Part shown: positions 1 to 7,791 of the stretch, one piece after another
How positions within the stretch are numbered: position 1 is the first letter of the stretch
Layout: each line of letters opens with the position of its first letter
Notes under the pieces: model-generated
Seen by the model: the letters and a program-made list of their open reading frames with translations, nothing else
What the model was told of the DNA's origin: nothing
Databases searched by the model: none
Program-made: the position numbers and the translations under genes
Assembly (NCBI GenBank): GCA_049670505.1
Contig: JBATTK010000113.1
Coordinates: 1-34,515, forward strand
Origin: JBATTK01 sp049670505
GTDB taxonomy: Bacteria; Bacteroidota; Bacteroidia; Flavobacteriales; Flavobacteriaceae
Length of the DNA stretch: 34,515 nucleotides
Reading direction: 5' to 3'

Positions 1-1245
1 ATAGACATTAGTGCTAGTGGGGCCCCAAATAGCGTCTCGGTAATGGATGGTTTGCTGGCCGTTGCCGTAGAAGCCCCTGTTTCGCAAGACCCGGGGCGGG
101 TGCTATTATTTGATACGGAAACCCAAACTTTGATTACAAGCTATACTACCGGATCTTTGCCCGATATGGTAACCTTTACCCCTGATGGTAGTTATATCCT
201 AGCGGCCAACGAGGCCGAGCCCAATGATGAATATACTATAGATCCCAAAGGATCGGTGAGTATTATTGAAGTTATAAACGGAAATACGACCAATTTGGAA
301 TTCGATGCCTTTAACGCCCAAGAAGCAGCTTTGGAAGCTGAAGGATTCCGAGTGTTCGGACCGGGTGCTACCTTGGCCCAAGACGTAGAACCTGAATTTA
401 TAGCGGTTTCGGACGATTCTAAGACTGCCTTTGTAGTCCTACAGGAAAACAACGGTATTGCAGTTGTAGATATCGTATCCAAGCAAATTACCGACATTTT
501 GCCTTTGGGCTTTAAGGACTATTCGCTTCCCGGAAATGAAATAGACCCAAGTGATAGTGATGATATTAAAGTACTAAGAAATGTTCCTGCCTTTGGAATG
601 TTCCAACCAGATGCCATAGCATTTGCCAAAATAAACGGATTGGGTTATCTGGTAACCGCGAATGAGGGCGATGCACGGGATTATGATGGCTTTAGTGAGG
701 AGTTACGGGTAGAAGATCTGGTTTTGGATGCTACGATTTTCCCCAATGCGGCCATGCTACAAATGGAAGCTAATCTGGGAAGATTGGAGGTGACCAATGC
801 GAACGGGGATATTGACGGTGATGGCGATTTTGATGAAATTGTGTCCTTTGGGGCACGTTCCTTTACCGTTTGGGATACGGCGGGTCATATGGTCTATGAC
901 AGTGGTAATGAAATAGCGGCCAGAACACTTGAACTTACCCCGGATAGATTTAATGACGATGATGGCAGAAGTGATGCCAAAGGCGGTGAACCGGAAGCAG
1001 TGACGATACTTAATTTGGCCGATGAGCGCTATGTGCTTTTTGTAGGGTTGGAACGCAACGATCAGATATTGGTCTATGACATTACAAATCCGGCCGCCCC
1101 ACAATTTATACAACTATTGGCTACACCAGGGGATGAAGCACCCGAAGGAATCTTTGTAATTCCCGCTGCCGATAGCCCAACGGGAAAAGATTTATTGATG
1201 GTAAGCAACGAGGATAGCGGTACCGTATCTTTCTACGAGAATTAA
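1..1245 (+). CDS. choice-of-anchor I family protein, 5' partial
   Basis: The reading frame is open from the first base of the window, so the start lies upstream; the Met at 43 is internal. About 414 residues are visible. The protein has beta-propeller-like repeats seen in secreted choice-of-anchor I/esterase-like proteins of marine bacteria. Recognisable stretches are VAVEAP near the beginning, NEGDARDYDGF, ARSFTVWD, DDDGRSDAKGGEPEAV and SNEDSGTVSFYEN at the end. The reaction is unknown; relatives are usually secreted or surface-attached. It ends directly after the last propeller strand, so no C-terminal type IX sorting domain or other anchor is visible. A hairpin with a T-run follows. Family assignment is fairly confident; function is not. 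Confidence 0.8.
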   Translation: MDISASGAPNSVSVMDGLLAVAVEAPVSQDPGRVLLFDTETQTLITSYTTGSLPDMVTFTPDGSYILAANEAEPNDEYTIDPKGSVSIIEVINGNTTNLEFDAFNAQEAALEAEGFRVFGPGATLAQDVEPEFIAVSDDSKTAFVVLQENNGIAVVDIVSKQITDILPLGFKDYSLPGNEIDPSDSDDIKVLRNVPAFGMFQPDAIAFAKINGLGYLVTANEGDARDYDGFSEELRVEDLVLDATIFPNAAMLQMEANLGRLEVTNANGDIDGDGDFDEIVSFGARSFTVWDTAGHMVYDSGNEIAARTLELTPDRFNDDDGRSDAKGGEPEAVTILNLADERYVLFVGLERNDQILVYDITNPAAPQFIQLLATPGDEAPEGIFVIPAADSPTGKDLLMVSNEDSGTVSFYEN

Positions 1246-1285
1246 GGATAGCCTAGCAAATGATAACTTTTTATTCGGCGAAAGA

Positions 1286-1316
1286 GGGTAGGATTCTAAA
1301 ATCCCGCCCTTTTTTT
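1286..1316 (+). terminator. rho-independent terminator after the choice-of-anchor I gene
   Basis: GGGTAGGAT pairs with ATCCCGCCC across a short loop, with one wobble pair and one mismatch, and is followed by seven T. The T-run overlaps the stop codon of the convergent gene on the other strand. Confidence 0.7.
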
Positions 1317-1833
1317 ATCCGATCAAAGAAAACGAATGGTTCTTTAATACCTCTTCCATAAAAAGGTATAGACTGTTCATTTGGGGCCTACCCTTTCTTT
1401 TCCCTTCCCTTCCGGCTACATATAGTACCAGCCATATAAACACCATAAAGATCATAACCCCCAGTTGAATGCCATAGGGTTTGTTCAGTGCCCAGTTGGA
1501 GTATCCCCAGATACCGAAAATTATAAAAAGGGTGGCTATCCCAAAATGCAGGAACATAAAAAAGGTCCATAAGGTAGGGTTAGGACCGAACAATCCATAA
1601 AGTCTGGAACTGTGTTCATCTTCCTCATTCTCATTGATTTCCAAATGTAGTTGTGGTGACCAAAAATGCGTTTCCTCAGCGTTGAGTTTTATAAAGACAT
1701 GGTCGTCCACACGTTTGATCAAAAAGGGCTTTCTTTTGATTTTCTCAAAAGATTGAAGAATAGTTTCCTTAGGTTCGTCCAGTTGCAGTTGAAACCGTGG
1801 TCTTAAAACAACATTATTGGGTAAAGTTTTCAC
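1315..1833 (-). CDS. conserved hypothetical membrane protein
   Basis: A 172-residue protein beginning MKTLPNNVVLRPRF. The first ~85 residues are soluble and include LQLDEPKETILQSFEKIK. Two hydrophobic segments follow at about residues 90-111 (FFMFLHFGIATLFIIFGIWGY) and 120-140 (GIQLGVMIFMVFIWLVLYVAG), then a basic loop, REGKRKGR. This suggests an inner-membrane protein with its N-terminal domain in the cytoplasm. I recognise no enzymatic motif. It is divergent from der with an 80-base gap, an arrangement that may be conserved in Flavobacteriaceae. Function unknown. Confidence 0.7.
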   Translation of the reverse strand: MKTLPNNVVLRPRFQLQLDEPKETILQSFEKIKRKPFLIKRVDDHVFIKLNAEETHFWSPQLHLEINENEEDEHSSRLYGLFGPNPTLWTFFMFLHFGIATLFIIFGIWGYSNWALNKPYGIQLGVMIFMVFIWLVLYVAGREGKRKGRPQMNSLYLFMEEVLKNHSFSLIG

Positions 1834-1888
1834 AACATCAAATTCTTAATGCAGAATAATATAGCATTTTTTCTTCGGATATAAATGG

Positions 1889-1896
1889 TATTTTTG
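1889..1896 (+). promoter_or_regulatory. candidate Bacteroidota -7 box for der
   Basis: TATTTTTG matches the Bacteroidota -7 consensus TAnnTTTG exactly and lies 17 bases before the der start codon, giving a very short leader. No clear -33 element is visible, so the call rests on the -7 box alone. Confidence 0.4.
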
Positions 1897-1913
1897 TCGC
1901 AAAATAAAGAAGC

Positions 1914-3215
1914 ATGAGTGCTATTGTGGCCATTGTGGGAAGACCTAATGTAGGTAAATCTACTTTCTTTAACCGTTTGATCCAACGTAGGGAGGCTATC
2001 GTAGATGCCGTTAGCGGCGTTACGCGTGACCGCCATTATGGAAAAAGCGATTGGAACGGTAAGGAGTTTTCGCTTATCGATACCGGGGGTTATGTGCTCG
2101 GTAGCGACGATATCTTTGAACAGGAAATCGATAAGCAAGTAGAATTGGCCATAGGGGAGGCCGATGCCATTATTTTTATGGTGGATGTAGAAACGGGTAT
2201 TACCGGAATGGACGAGGATGTGGCAAAGTTGTTACGAAGAGTGGACAAACCCGTTTTTCTGGCCGTCAATAAAGTAGATAATGCGAAACGTGCGGAGGAT
2301 GCGGTGGAATTCTATTCGCTGGGATTGGGAGAGTATTTTACACTTTCCAGCATTAATGGTAGTGGAACCGGGGAGTTGTTGGATGCTCTGGTAGCGGTAT
2401 TGCCGGAACATGAAGAAGAAACCGAGGAATTGCCCCGTTTTGCCGTAGTGGGAAGACCCAATGCCGGAAAATCCTCGTTTATCAATGCCTTGATCGGTGA
2501 GGAACGCTATATTGTAACCGATATTGCCGGGACTACAAGGGATAGTATCGATACGAAATATAATCGTTTTGGATTCGAATTTAACTTGGTGGATACGGCA
2601 GGTATCCGCAGGAAGGCCAAAGTACGGGAAGATTTGGAGTTTTATTCCGTAATGCGGTCGGTAAGGGCCATAGAGCATTGTGATGTTTGTTTGCTGTTAT
2701 TGGATGCCACTCGCGGTTTTGACGGACAGGTAGCGAATATCTTCTGGCTAGCCCAACGCAATAATAAAGGAATCGTGATTTTGGTCAATAAATGGGATCT
2801 GGCCGATAAGGATACCCATTCCGTTAAAAATTATACCGAAAAAATTAAAGAAGCGATAGAACCTTTTACGGATGTTCCTATCCTCTTTATCTCGGTACTG
2901 ACGAAGCAACGTATTTTTAAAGCAATAGAGACCGCTGTTGACGTCTATAAAAATCGTTCTAAAAGAATTCCCACCAGAAAATTGAACGACGTGATGTTGC
3001 CTATTATAGAGCAGACCACCCCGCCCGCAAATAAGGGAAAATATGTGAAGATTAAATTCTGCACACAATTGCCGACACCCTATCCTCAATTTGCTTTTTT
3101 CTGTAATTTGCCCCAATATGTTAAGGAACCTTATAAGCGTTTCCTGGAGAACAAACTGCGGGAAAATTTTGATTTTACGGGAGTGCCCGTAACTATTTTT
3201 ATGCGCAAGAAGTAG
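1914..3215 (+). CDS. der: ribosome biogenesis GTPase Der (EngA)
   Basis: Der is an essential GTPase with two tandem G domains that acts in maturation of the 50S ribosomal subunit. The 433-residue length is normal. The first P-loop, GRPNVGKST, is at residues 9-17, followed by DTGGY and NKVD. The second P-loop, GRPNAGKSS, is at 180-188, followed by DTAGIRRK and NKWD. The C-terminal KH-like domain ends in FTGVPVTIFMRKK. It is transcribed alone with its own -7 box. No terminator is evident before the repeats that begin six bases after the stop. The last ~90 bases of the gene recur in degraded form at 6914-6975. Confidence 0.97.
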   Translation: MSAIVAIVGRPNVGKSTFFNRLIQRREAIVDAVSGVTRDRHYGKSDWNGKEFSLIDTGGYVLGSDDIFEQEIDKQVELAIGEADAIIFMVDVETGITGMDEDVAKLLRRVDKPVFLAVNKVDNAKRAEDAVEFYSLGLGEYFTLSSINGSGTGELLDALVAVLPEHEEETEELPRFAVVGRPNAGKSSFINALIGEERYIVTDIAGTTRDSIDTKYNRFGFEFNLVDTAGIRRKAKVREDLEFYSVMRSVRAIEHCDVCLLLLDATRGFDGQVANIFWLAQRNNKGIVILVNKWDLADKDTHSVKNYTEKIKEAIEPFTDVPILFISVLTKQRIFKAIETAVDVYKNRSKRIPTRKLNDVMLPIIEQTTPPANKGKYVKIKFCTQLPTPYPQFAFFCNLPQYVKEPYKRFLENKLRENFDFTGVPVTIFMRKK

Positions 3216-3220
3216 GTTTG

Positions 3221-3269
3221 TTCAGAGTTCAGAGTTCAGAGTTCAGAGTTGAGAGTTGAGAGTTCAGAG
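3221..3269 (+). repeat. tandem 7-base repeat, seven units
   Basis: Seven consecutive units, TTCAGAG four times, TTGAGAG twice, then TTCAGAG, begin six bases after the der stop codon. Short-period runs like this can change length by replication slippage. Confidence 0.85.
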
Positions 3270-3276
3270 TCATGTG

Positions 3277-3564
3277 TTCAAGGTTTTGGTTTCTAATCCC
3301 TAATCCCTAATCTCTGAATACTGATTTCTGGTCTTTTTTCTTTCATCTTTTCTCTTTTTTCCTTTGTCTTCGGTCTTTGGAAAGATAGTCTTCAGCAGGC
3401 AGTGACGGTCGGCAGTGGTATCATTTCTAACTTCTAATTTCTGAATACTGAATACTGGTTTCTGGTCTTTTTTCTTTCATCTTTTCTTTTTTTTCCTTTG
3501 TCTTTGGTCTTGGTTCAAAGTCGTTGACGGTTGATGGGGGTACATAGGTTAGGAGTTAAGAGTT
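3277..3564 (+). repeat. composite direct repeat, copy A
   Basis: This block is repeated at 3654-3983 and in part at 6976-7113. It runs TTCAAGGTTTT, a short CTAATCC tandem run, TCTGAATACTGATTTCTGG, a pyrimidine-rich tract, TAGTCTTCAGCAGGCAGTGA, TTCTAACTTCTAATT, a second pyrimidine tract and ATAGGTTAGGAGTTAAGAG. No ORF is conserved across it. The gene-free stretch 3216-4119 is almost entirely made of such blocks. Confidence 0.85.
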
Positions 3565-3583
3565 ATGAATTATGAGTTGTACA

Positions 3584-3653
3584 TTCAAGGTTTAAAGTTC
3601 AAGGTTTAAAGTTCAAGGTCTAAAGCTCAAGGTTTAAAGTTCAAGGTCTAAAG
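3584..3653 (+). repeat. tandem 14-base repeat, five units
   Basis: Five consecutive near-identical 14-base units of TTCAAGGTTTAAAG, with T/C changes at two positions, link composite copies A and B. A shortened single-unit version is in the third copy near 7014-7030. Confidence 0.85.
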
Positions 3654-3983
3654 TTCAAGGTTTTAGTTTCTAATCCCTAATCCCTAACCCCTAATCCCTA
3701 ATCCCTAATCTCTGAATACTGAATACTGATTTCTGGTCTTTTTTCTTTCATCTTTTCTCTTTTTTCCTTTGTCTTCGGTCTTTGGAAAGATAGTCTTCAT
3801 CAGGCAGTGACGGTCGGCAGTGGTATCATTTCTAACTTCTAACTTCTAACTTCTAACTTCTAATTTCTGAATACTGAATACTGAATACTGGTTTCTGGTC
3901 TTTTTTCTTTTCTCTTTCGTCTTTTGTCTTAGTTCAAAGTCTTTGATGGTCCATGAACGTATATAGGTTAGGAGTTAAGAGTT
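3654..3983 (+). repeat. composite direct repeat, copy B
   Basis: A second copy of the 3277-3564 block in the same orientation. It is longer mainly because internal tandem units have expanded: about six CTAATCC units instead of two or three, four AACTTCT units instead of one or two, and extra GAATACT units. The single-copy core TAGTCTTCATCAGGCAGTGA differs from copy A by one base, so the duplication appears recent relative to the unit-number changes. The remaining bases to 4119 are an unremarkable AT-rich leader of the next gene. Confidence 0.85.
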
Positions 3984-4119
3984 GGTTATGGGTTGAGAAA
4001 GTTATGATTTGTAAGTCAATTACAGGCACATAAACTTATGTTAAGGCTAGATATATTCCTTTTAGGTTGTTCTATTTTTAGAAAAAATTTACCAAACCAA
4101 AACCAAAACCAATCAATTC

Positions 4120-6891
4120 ATGCAGAGAGTTTTATTAGCTCTTCTTCTCAGCGTTTCTGCTTTTTCATCTTCCTTTGCCCAAGAATTCAGTATAAGAGGG
4201 CAAGTGGTAGATTCCCACAGCAAATCATCTCTAGCGGCAACTACCGTATTTGCGGAATCTATCCAAGATAGCAGCCTAATAGCATACACCATATCGGACA
4301 AGGACGGTTTCTTTGAACTACAAGGAAAAACGGGATATAAGAAAATCAATGTTTTCTTTTTGTTCAATGGGTATAAGCCTTTGGCCTTAAAAATTGATGT
4401 ACAATCAAGGATAGATTTAAAAACGGTACAGTTGCAGGAGCATGCCCAAGAATTGGAAGGGGTAAACCTCATTGGGGAAAGAGCTCCTATTCGGATAAAG
4501 AAAGATACGTTGGAGTTCAACGCGGACTCCTTTAGGACCAGACCGGATGCTACTGTGGAGGATATGCTAAAAAAAATGCCCGGAGTGGCTATTGATAGTG
4601 AGGGTAAAATTACGGTCAACGGAAAGGGGGTGGATAGGGTATTGGTAGATGGCCAAGTTTTTTTTAATGATGACCCTAAGGTTGCTACCAAAAATTTGCC
4701 CAAAGAAATTATAGACAAAGTCCAGATCACGGATACCAAAACAAAGGCGCAAGAGTTTACGGGAGAAGCTGGGAACGGGGAAAACAAGACCATCAACTTA
4801 ACCGTAAAAGAAAACAAGAACAAGGGGTATTTGGGGAGACTTGCTGCAGGATATGGAACTGATGATACCTATCAGGCCAATGGACTTTTGAACTCTTTTA
4901 ATGACAAGGAACGTATAAGCTTTATCGCCAGTAGCAATAATATAAATAACACAAGTTTTTCTTTCGATGAAATTTATGATATGGTAGGTAGCTCCAGGGG
5001 GGGTGCATCCTTTAATAGGCAAGGAGGGTTTTCTGCAGGTGGACTTTCTTCCGGTTTTGGACAGGGGATTACAACTTCTTCTACTTTAGGGGCCAGTTAT
5101 GCAAATCAGGACAGGGGAAAGTATGTGGTGAACGGAAATTATTTTTTTTCCTACAGTGATTCTTTTAACGATGAAAAAACGGCTCGTGAAACTATTTTGC
5201 CCGATAGGCGTTTTTTTACGGACAGTGAGTCTAATTTTAAGGGTACTACCAATTCTAATCAAGGTTCGGCGAATTTGGAATTTAATATGGATAAAACGTT
5301 GCGTATTTCTTTGCAACCGTCCTTGGGCGTAAACCAAGCAAATTCATTTAATGTAAGGAATACCGTTTCCACGGACGAGGATGGAAACCTCATTAATGGC
5401 AATAAAACCGAAACGGAGGATGACGCACTACAGCGTAATTTTTCCAACGAATTGCACATTTTAAAGAAATTGGACCCCATGGGAAGATTTATCCGATTTT
5501 CCTTTAATAATACAAATTCTGAAAACAAGGGCATTTCCAATCTAAATTCACTTCAAGAGGTGTTTGGTAATGATGCCGATGAGGATATCCTAAACCAAGT
5601 CTCCAATGTTGACAATACCAATGATCGATATGAATTAGGAGTTGCATATAGGCAACCCTTGGCAAAAAAACTGTTTTTGGATTTTGGGTATGTATACAGG
5701 AACACTAAACAAAATAACTCCAAACAAGTTTTTGATTTCAACGATACAACTGGAGATTTCTCCATTTTTAATGAAACCTTGAGTTCCGACTTTAGTTTTC
5801 AAAATATCCAACAGCAACCTTCGCTTGGATTGATGGGCAATGGGGAAAAACTGAAATTTCTAATAACCGCAAATTATATAAACACTGATTTGGACAATCA
5901 GGATATGCTGCAGAACACTTCCTTTTCAAAGGCCTATAATAAGCTATTGTTTGCTGCATCCTCCTCCTATACTTTAGGAGAGAACAAACGGATATCGTTA
6001 AGGTATAATACCAATCTAGGTATTCCATCGGTAAACCAATTACAGCCTATTCCCAATGTAAACAATCCATTGAATATAGTTATTGGTAATCCCAATCTGG
6101 CACCTTCGGTATCCCATAAGGTAGATTTAAATTACGATGGCTATAATTGGAAAAATCGTACAGGTATTTTTATGTATGCAAGTCTAGACTTTCGGAAAGA
6201 TGATGTTTCAGCGGTTACCACTACGGATGAGAATTTGTTAAGAACTACCACATATACCAATTTAAATGGTAATTATGACGGCTATGGCGGTATAGAGTAT
6301 TCCAAACAAATAAGAAAAGACAGTACATTTACGGCTAAACTCAATATTAGACCTTCTATTAATGTAAGTAGGAATATAGTGTTTACCAATGGTGTAAGAT
6401 TGGAAACAAAAAGAACTTCTATCAACCCAGCGATAACGACTTCCTTTAATTTTCAGGATTTGATTGAAATAGAACCCGGTTATATGATATCCTTCAATAC
6501 CACCAAATACAATGTGGACAGTTTTGAAAATATAAAATTCATGGCCCATAATTTGCAATTGAAGGGAATTACATATTGGCCAAAGAACCTGATTTGGGGT
6601 AATGATATCAGTTATAATTACAACGGGAACGTTGGTCCGGGCTTTGATAAAGATGCTGTTTTTTGGAATATGAGCTTGGGCTTACAAGTCATGAAAAAAA
6701 GTGGAACGGTAAAGCTCTTGGCCTATGATCTTTTGAATCAGAATATAAATACCAGAAGAACCACAGGGCAGGACTTTATCCAAGATTTTCAGGGAACCGT
6801 GTTGCAACAGTATTTTATGATGAGTTTTACGTATAAGTTCGATCAATTTAGTGGTGAAAAATCCGGTGGTCGCAATATCCGGCATTTTTAA
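4120..6891 (+). CDS. outer-membrane beta-barrel protein, TonB-receptor-like
   Basis: A 923-residue protein with a clear signal peptide (MQRVLLALLLSVSAFSSSFA, cleavage near residue 20). A carboxypeptidase-regulatory-like domain follows at about 22-105 (FSIRGQVVDSHSKSSLAA) and a plug-like region at about 120-220 (DATVEDMLKKMPGVAIDSEG, then VDGQVFFNDDP). The rest, to the terminal RNIRHF, is a long beta-barrel with many alternating aromatic strands. It fits the outer-membrane barrel family found throughout Bacteroidota; the cargo is unknown and no SusD partner is adjacent. The gene stands alone and is bracketed by copies of the same intergenic repeat, with a der-tail fragment just downstream, which suggests it came to this site by recombination. 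Start chosen at the Met that begins the signal peptide. Confidence 0.9.
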   Translation: MQRVLLALLLSVSAFSSSFAQEFSIRGQVVDSHSKSSLAATTVFAESIQDSSLIAYTISDKDGFFELQGKTGYKKINVFFLFNGYKPLALKIDVQSRIDLKTVQLQEHAQELEGVNLIGERAPIRIKKDTLEFNADSFRTRPDATVEDMLKKMPGVAIDSEGKITVNGKGVDRVLVDGQVFFNDDPKVATKNLPKEIIDKVQITDTKTKAQEFTGEAGNGENKTINLTVKENKNKGYLGRLAAGYGTDDTYQANGLLNSFNDKERISFIASSNNINNTSFSFDEIYDMVGSSRGGASFNRQGGFSAGGLSSGFGQGITTSSTLGASYANQDRGKYVVNGNYFFSYSDSFNDEKTARETILPDRRFFTDSESNFKGTTNSNQGSANLEFNMDKTLRISLQPSLGVNQANSFNVRNTVSTDEDGNLINGNKTETEDDALQRNFSNELHILKKLDPMGRFIRFSFNNTNSENKGISNLNSLQEVFGNDADEDILNQVSNVDNTNDRYELGVAYRQPLAKKLFLDFGYVYRNTKQNNSKQVFDFNDTTGDFSIFNETLSSDFSFQNIQQQPSLGLMGNGEKLKFLITANYINTDLDNQDMLQNTSFSKAYNKLLFAASSSYTLGENKRISLRYNTNLGIPSVNQLQPIPNVNNPLNIVIGNPNLAPSVSHKVDLNYDGYNWKNRTGIFMYASLDFRKDDVSAVTTTDENLLRTTTYTNLNGNYDGYGGIEYSKQIRKDSTFTAKLNIRPSINVSRNIVFTNGVRLETKRTSINPAITTSFNFQDLIEIEPGYMISFNTTKYNVDSFENIKFMAHNLQLKGITYWPKNLIWGNDISYNYNGNVGPGFDKDAVFWNMSLGLQVMKKSGTVKLLAYDLLNQNINTRRTTGQDFIQDFQGTVLQQYFMMSFTYKFDQFSGEKSGGRNIRHF

Positions 6892-6913
6892 CGAAACTCT
6901 TTTTGACGATTCA

Positions 6914-6975
6914 TAAGGAACCCTATAAGCGTTTCCTGGAGAACAAACTAGGGGGTGCCCGGTACTATTTTTATT
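6914..6975 (+). pseudogene. degraded duplicate of the der 3' end
   Basis: Starting 22 bases after the barrel gene's stop, TAAGGAACCCTATAAGCG and then TTTCCTGGAGAACAAACT match der 3122-3157 with one substitution. The match resumes after a ~20-base deletion with GTGCCCGGTACTATTTTTAT, equivalent to the der terminus. It has no start and cannot encode a functional product. Like the real der end, it is followed at once by the composite repeat, so the der-tail/repeat junction as a whole has been duplicated. Confidence 0.88.
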
Positions 6976-7113
6976 AAGAGTTAAGAGTTATGAATTATGA
7001 GTTGTTCATTCAGGGTTTAAAGTTCAAGGTTTCTAATCTCTAATCCCTAATCCCTAATCCCTAATCTCTGAATACTGATTTCTGAATACTGGTTTCTGGT
7101 CTTTTCTCTTTCG
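6976..7113 (+). repeat. composite direct repeat, partial copy C
   Basis: AAGAGTTATGAATTATGAG, GTTTAAAGTTCAAGGTTTC, a CTAATCC tandem run of about five units, TCTGAATACTGATTTCTG and GGTTTCTGGTCTTTTCTC all recur from the 3277-3983 repeats, in the same order and orientation but compressed. With the der-tail fragment it fills most of the 356-base gap between 6891 and 7248. Confidence 0.8.
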
Positions 7114-7153
7114 TTACTTTTGGGTTTGCGAAAAAGGGTAACCTATTTCAGGC

Positions 7154-7306
7154 CTAGTCAACCTTCTGAGGCCTCTCTGCCGTTAGAACTACGCCAGATA
7201 TAATAACACAACCTATGTTGCTCAAAATGATAGCCATAAGTACAGGGCTAATCGAGGATAACAACAAATAGGCCAGAGGTATCGTCCCGTGAGGCTTCCA
7301 TATCAT
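7154..7306 (-). CDS. small ORF for a hydrophobic peptide, doubtful
   Basis: A 50-residue ORF starts MIWKPHGTIP and overlaps the 3' end of the lipoprotein gene by 59 bases in another frame. Residues 10-42 are strongly hydrophobic (LAYLLLSSIS, PVLMAIILSN, IGCVIISGVV), followed by a polar tail, TAERPQKVD. It could be a small membrane protein, the remnant of the last helix of a larger transporter, or chance. There is no obvious ribosome binding site and no recognised family. Confidence 0.2.
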   Translation of the reverse strand: MIWKPHGTIPLAYLLLSSISPVLMAIILSNIGCVIISGVVLTAERPQKVD

Positions 7307-7727
7307 TTATTCTGATTTCTTCTAAAATAGGAATATTACCACAGCACAGACTTTCTGAAATCACAAAGGTTGAGTTGATTGAAAATGAATCATTTGTATC
7401 AAGTTCTATGAGATATTCATAATCCCCCGAACTCCAATCCGTGTCCGTAAAGAAAAATATTGGGCCGTTTATTGAATCAAACACTGACTGTAGACCTAGT
7501 TCAGTGTTCGACGCATCTCTTCCCCGTACAGTTACATCTTCTAAAGCAATGGCATCGTCATCAAAAACGTTATCTCCGTTACGCGTAATCAAAAAACCTA
7601 AAGCCGGAAAACTAATGCAATCAATAAGGGCAGGGTCAATATCACAGGTATCCTCATCGTCATCACAACCATAACCAATTAAGAGGCAAGCCGATATTGA
7701 TAACAAGAGGGTTCTTTTTAGTAGCAT
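7248..7727 (-). CDS. hypothetical lipoprotein
   Basis: The start at 7727 gives a 159-residue protein with a lipoprotein signal, MLLKRTLLLSISACLLIGYGC. The lipobox Cys is residue 21, followed by acidic DDDEDT, which in Bacteroidota can be a surface-export signal. An upstream in-frame start at 7904 would place ~59 residues of low-complexity sequence, antisense to the glycine codons of the neighbouring gene, before this signal and is rejected. The mature part has several Cys and acidic residues (ESLCCGNIPILEEIRIND) and resembles small beta-rich lipoproteins of Flavobacteria. It lies 64 bases after the TPM gene and may be co-transcribed with it. Function unknown. Confidence 0.72.
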   Translation of the reverse strand: MLLKRTLLLSISACLLIGYGCDDDEDTCDIDPALIDCISFPALGFLITRNGDNVFDDDAIALEDVTVRGRDASNTELGLQSVFDSINGPIFFFTDTDWSSGDYEYLIELDTNDSFSINSTFVISESLCCGNIPILEEIRINDMEASRDDTSGLFVVILD

Positions 7728-7791
7728 GGCTTTTATAGAAAAGATGTACAATTTCCCAAAAGGTTGCCTGTAGTATTTAAGAAAGCTAAAG

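Noticed and set aside
757..1113. A 118-residue antisense ORF in the choice-of-anchor I gene
   Set aside because: The sense frame has conserved propeller motifs throughout this stretch; the antisense product has none.
3216..4119. CTAATCC and other short repeats as a CRISPR array or telomere-like end
   Set aside because: The units are directly adjacent with no spacers of constant length, no cas genes are near, and normal genes lie on both sides.
4038..4271. A 77-residue ORF overlapping the start of the barrel gene
   Set aside because: Most of it is the signal peptide region read in another frame; it has no recognisable domain.
4113..4823. A 236-residue antisense ORF over the barrel gene
   Set aside because: It lies entirely opposite a well-supported signal peptide, regulatory-like domain and plug region, and its composition is that of reversed coding sequence.
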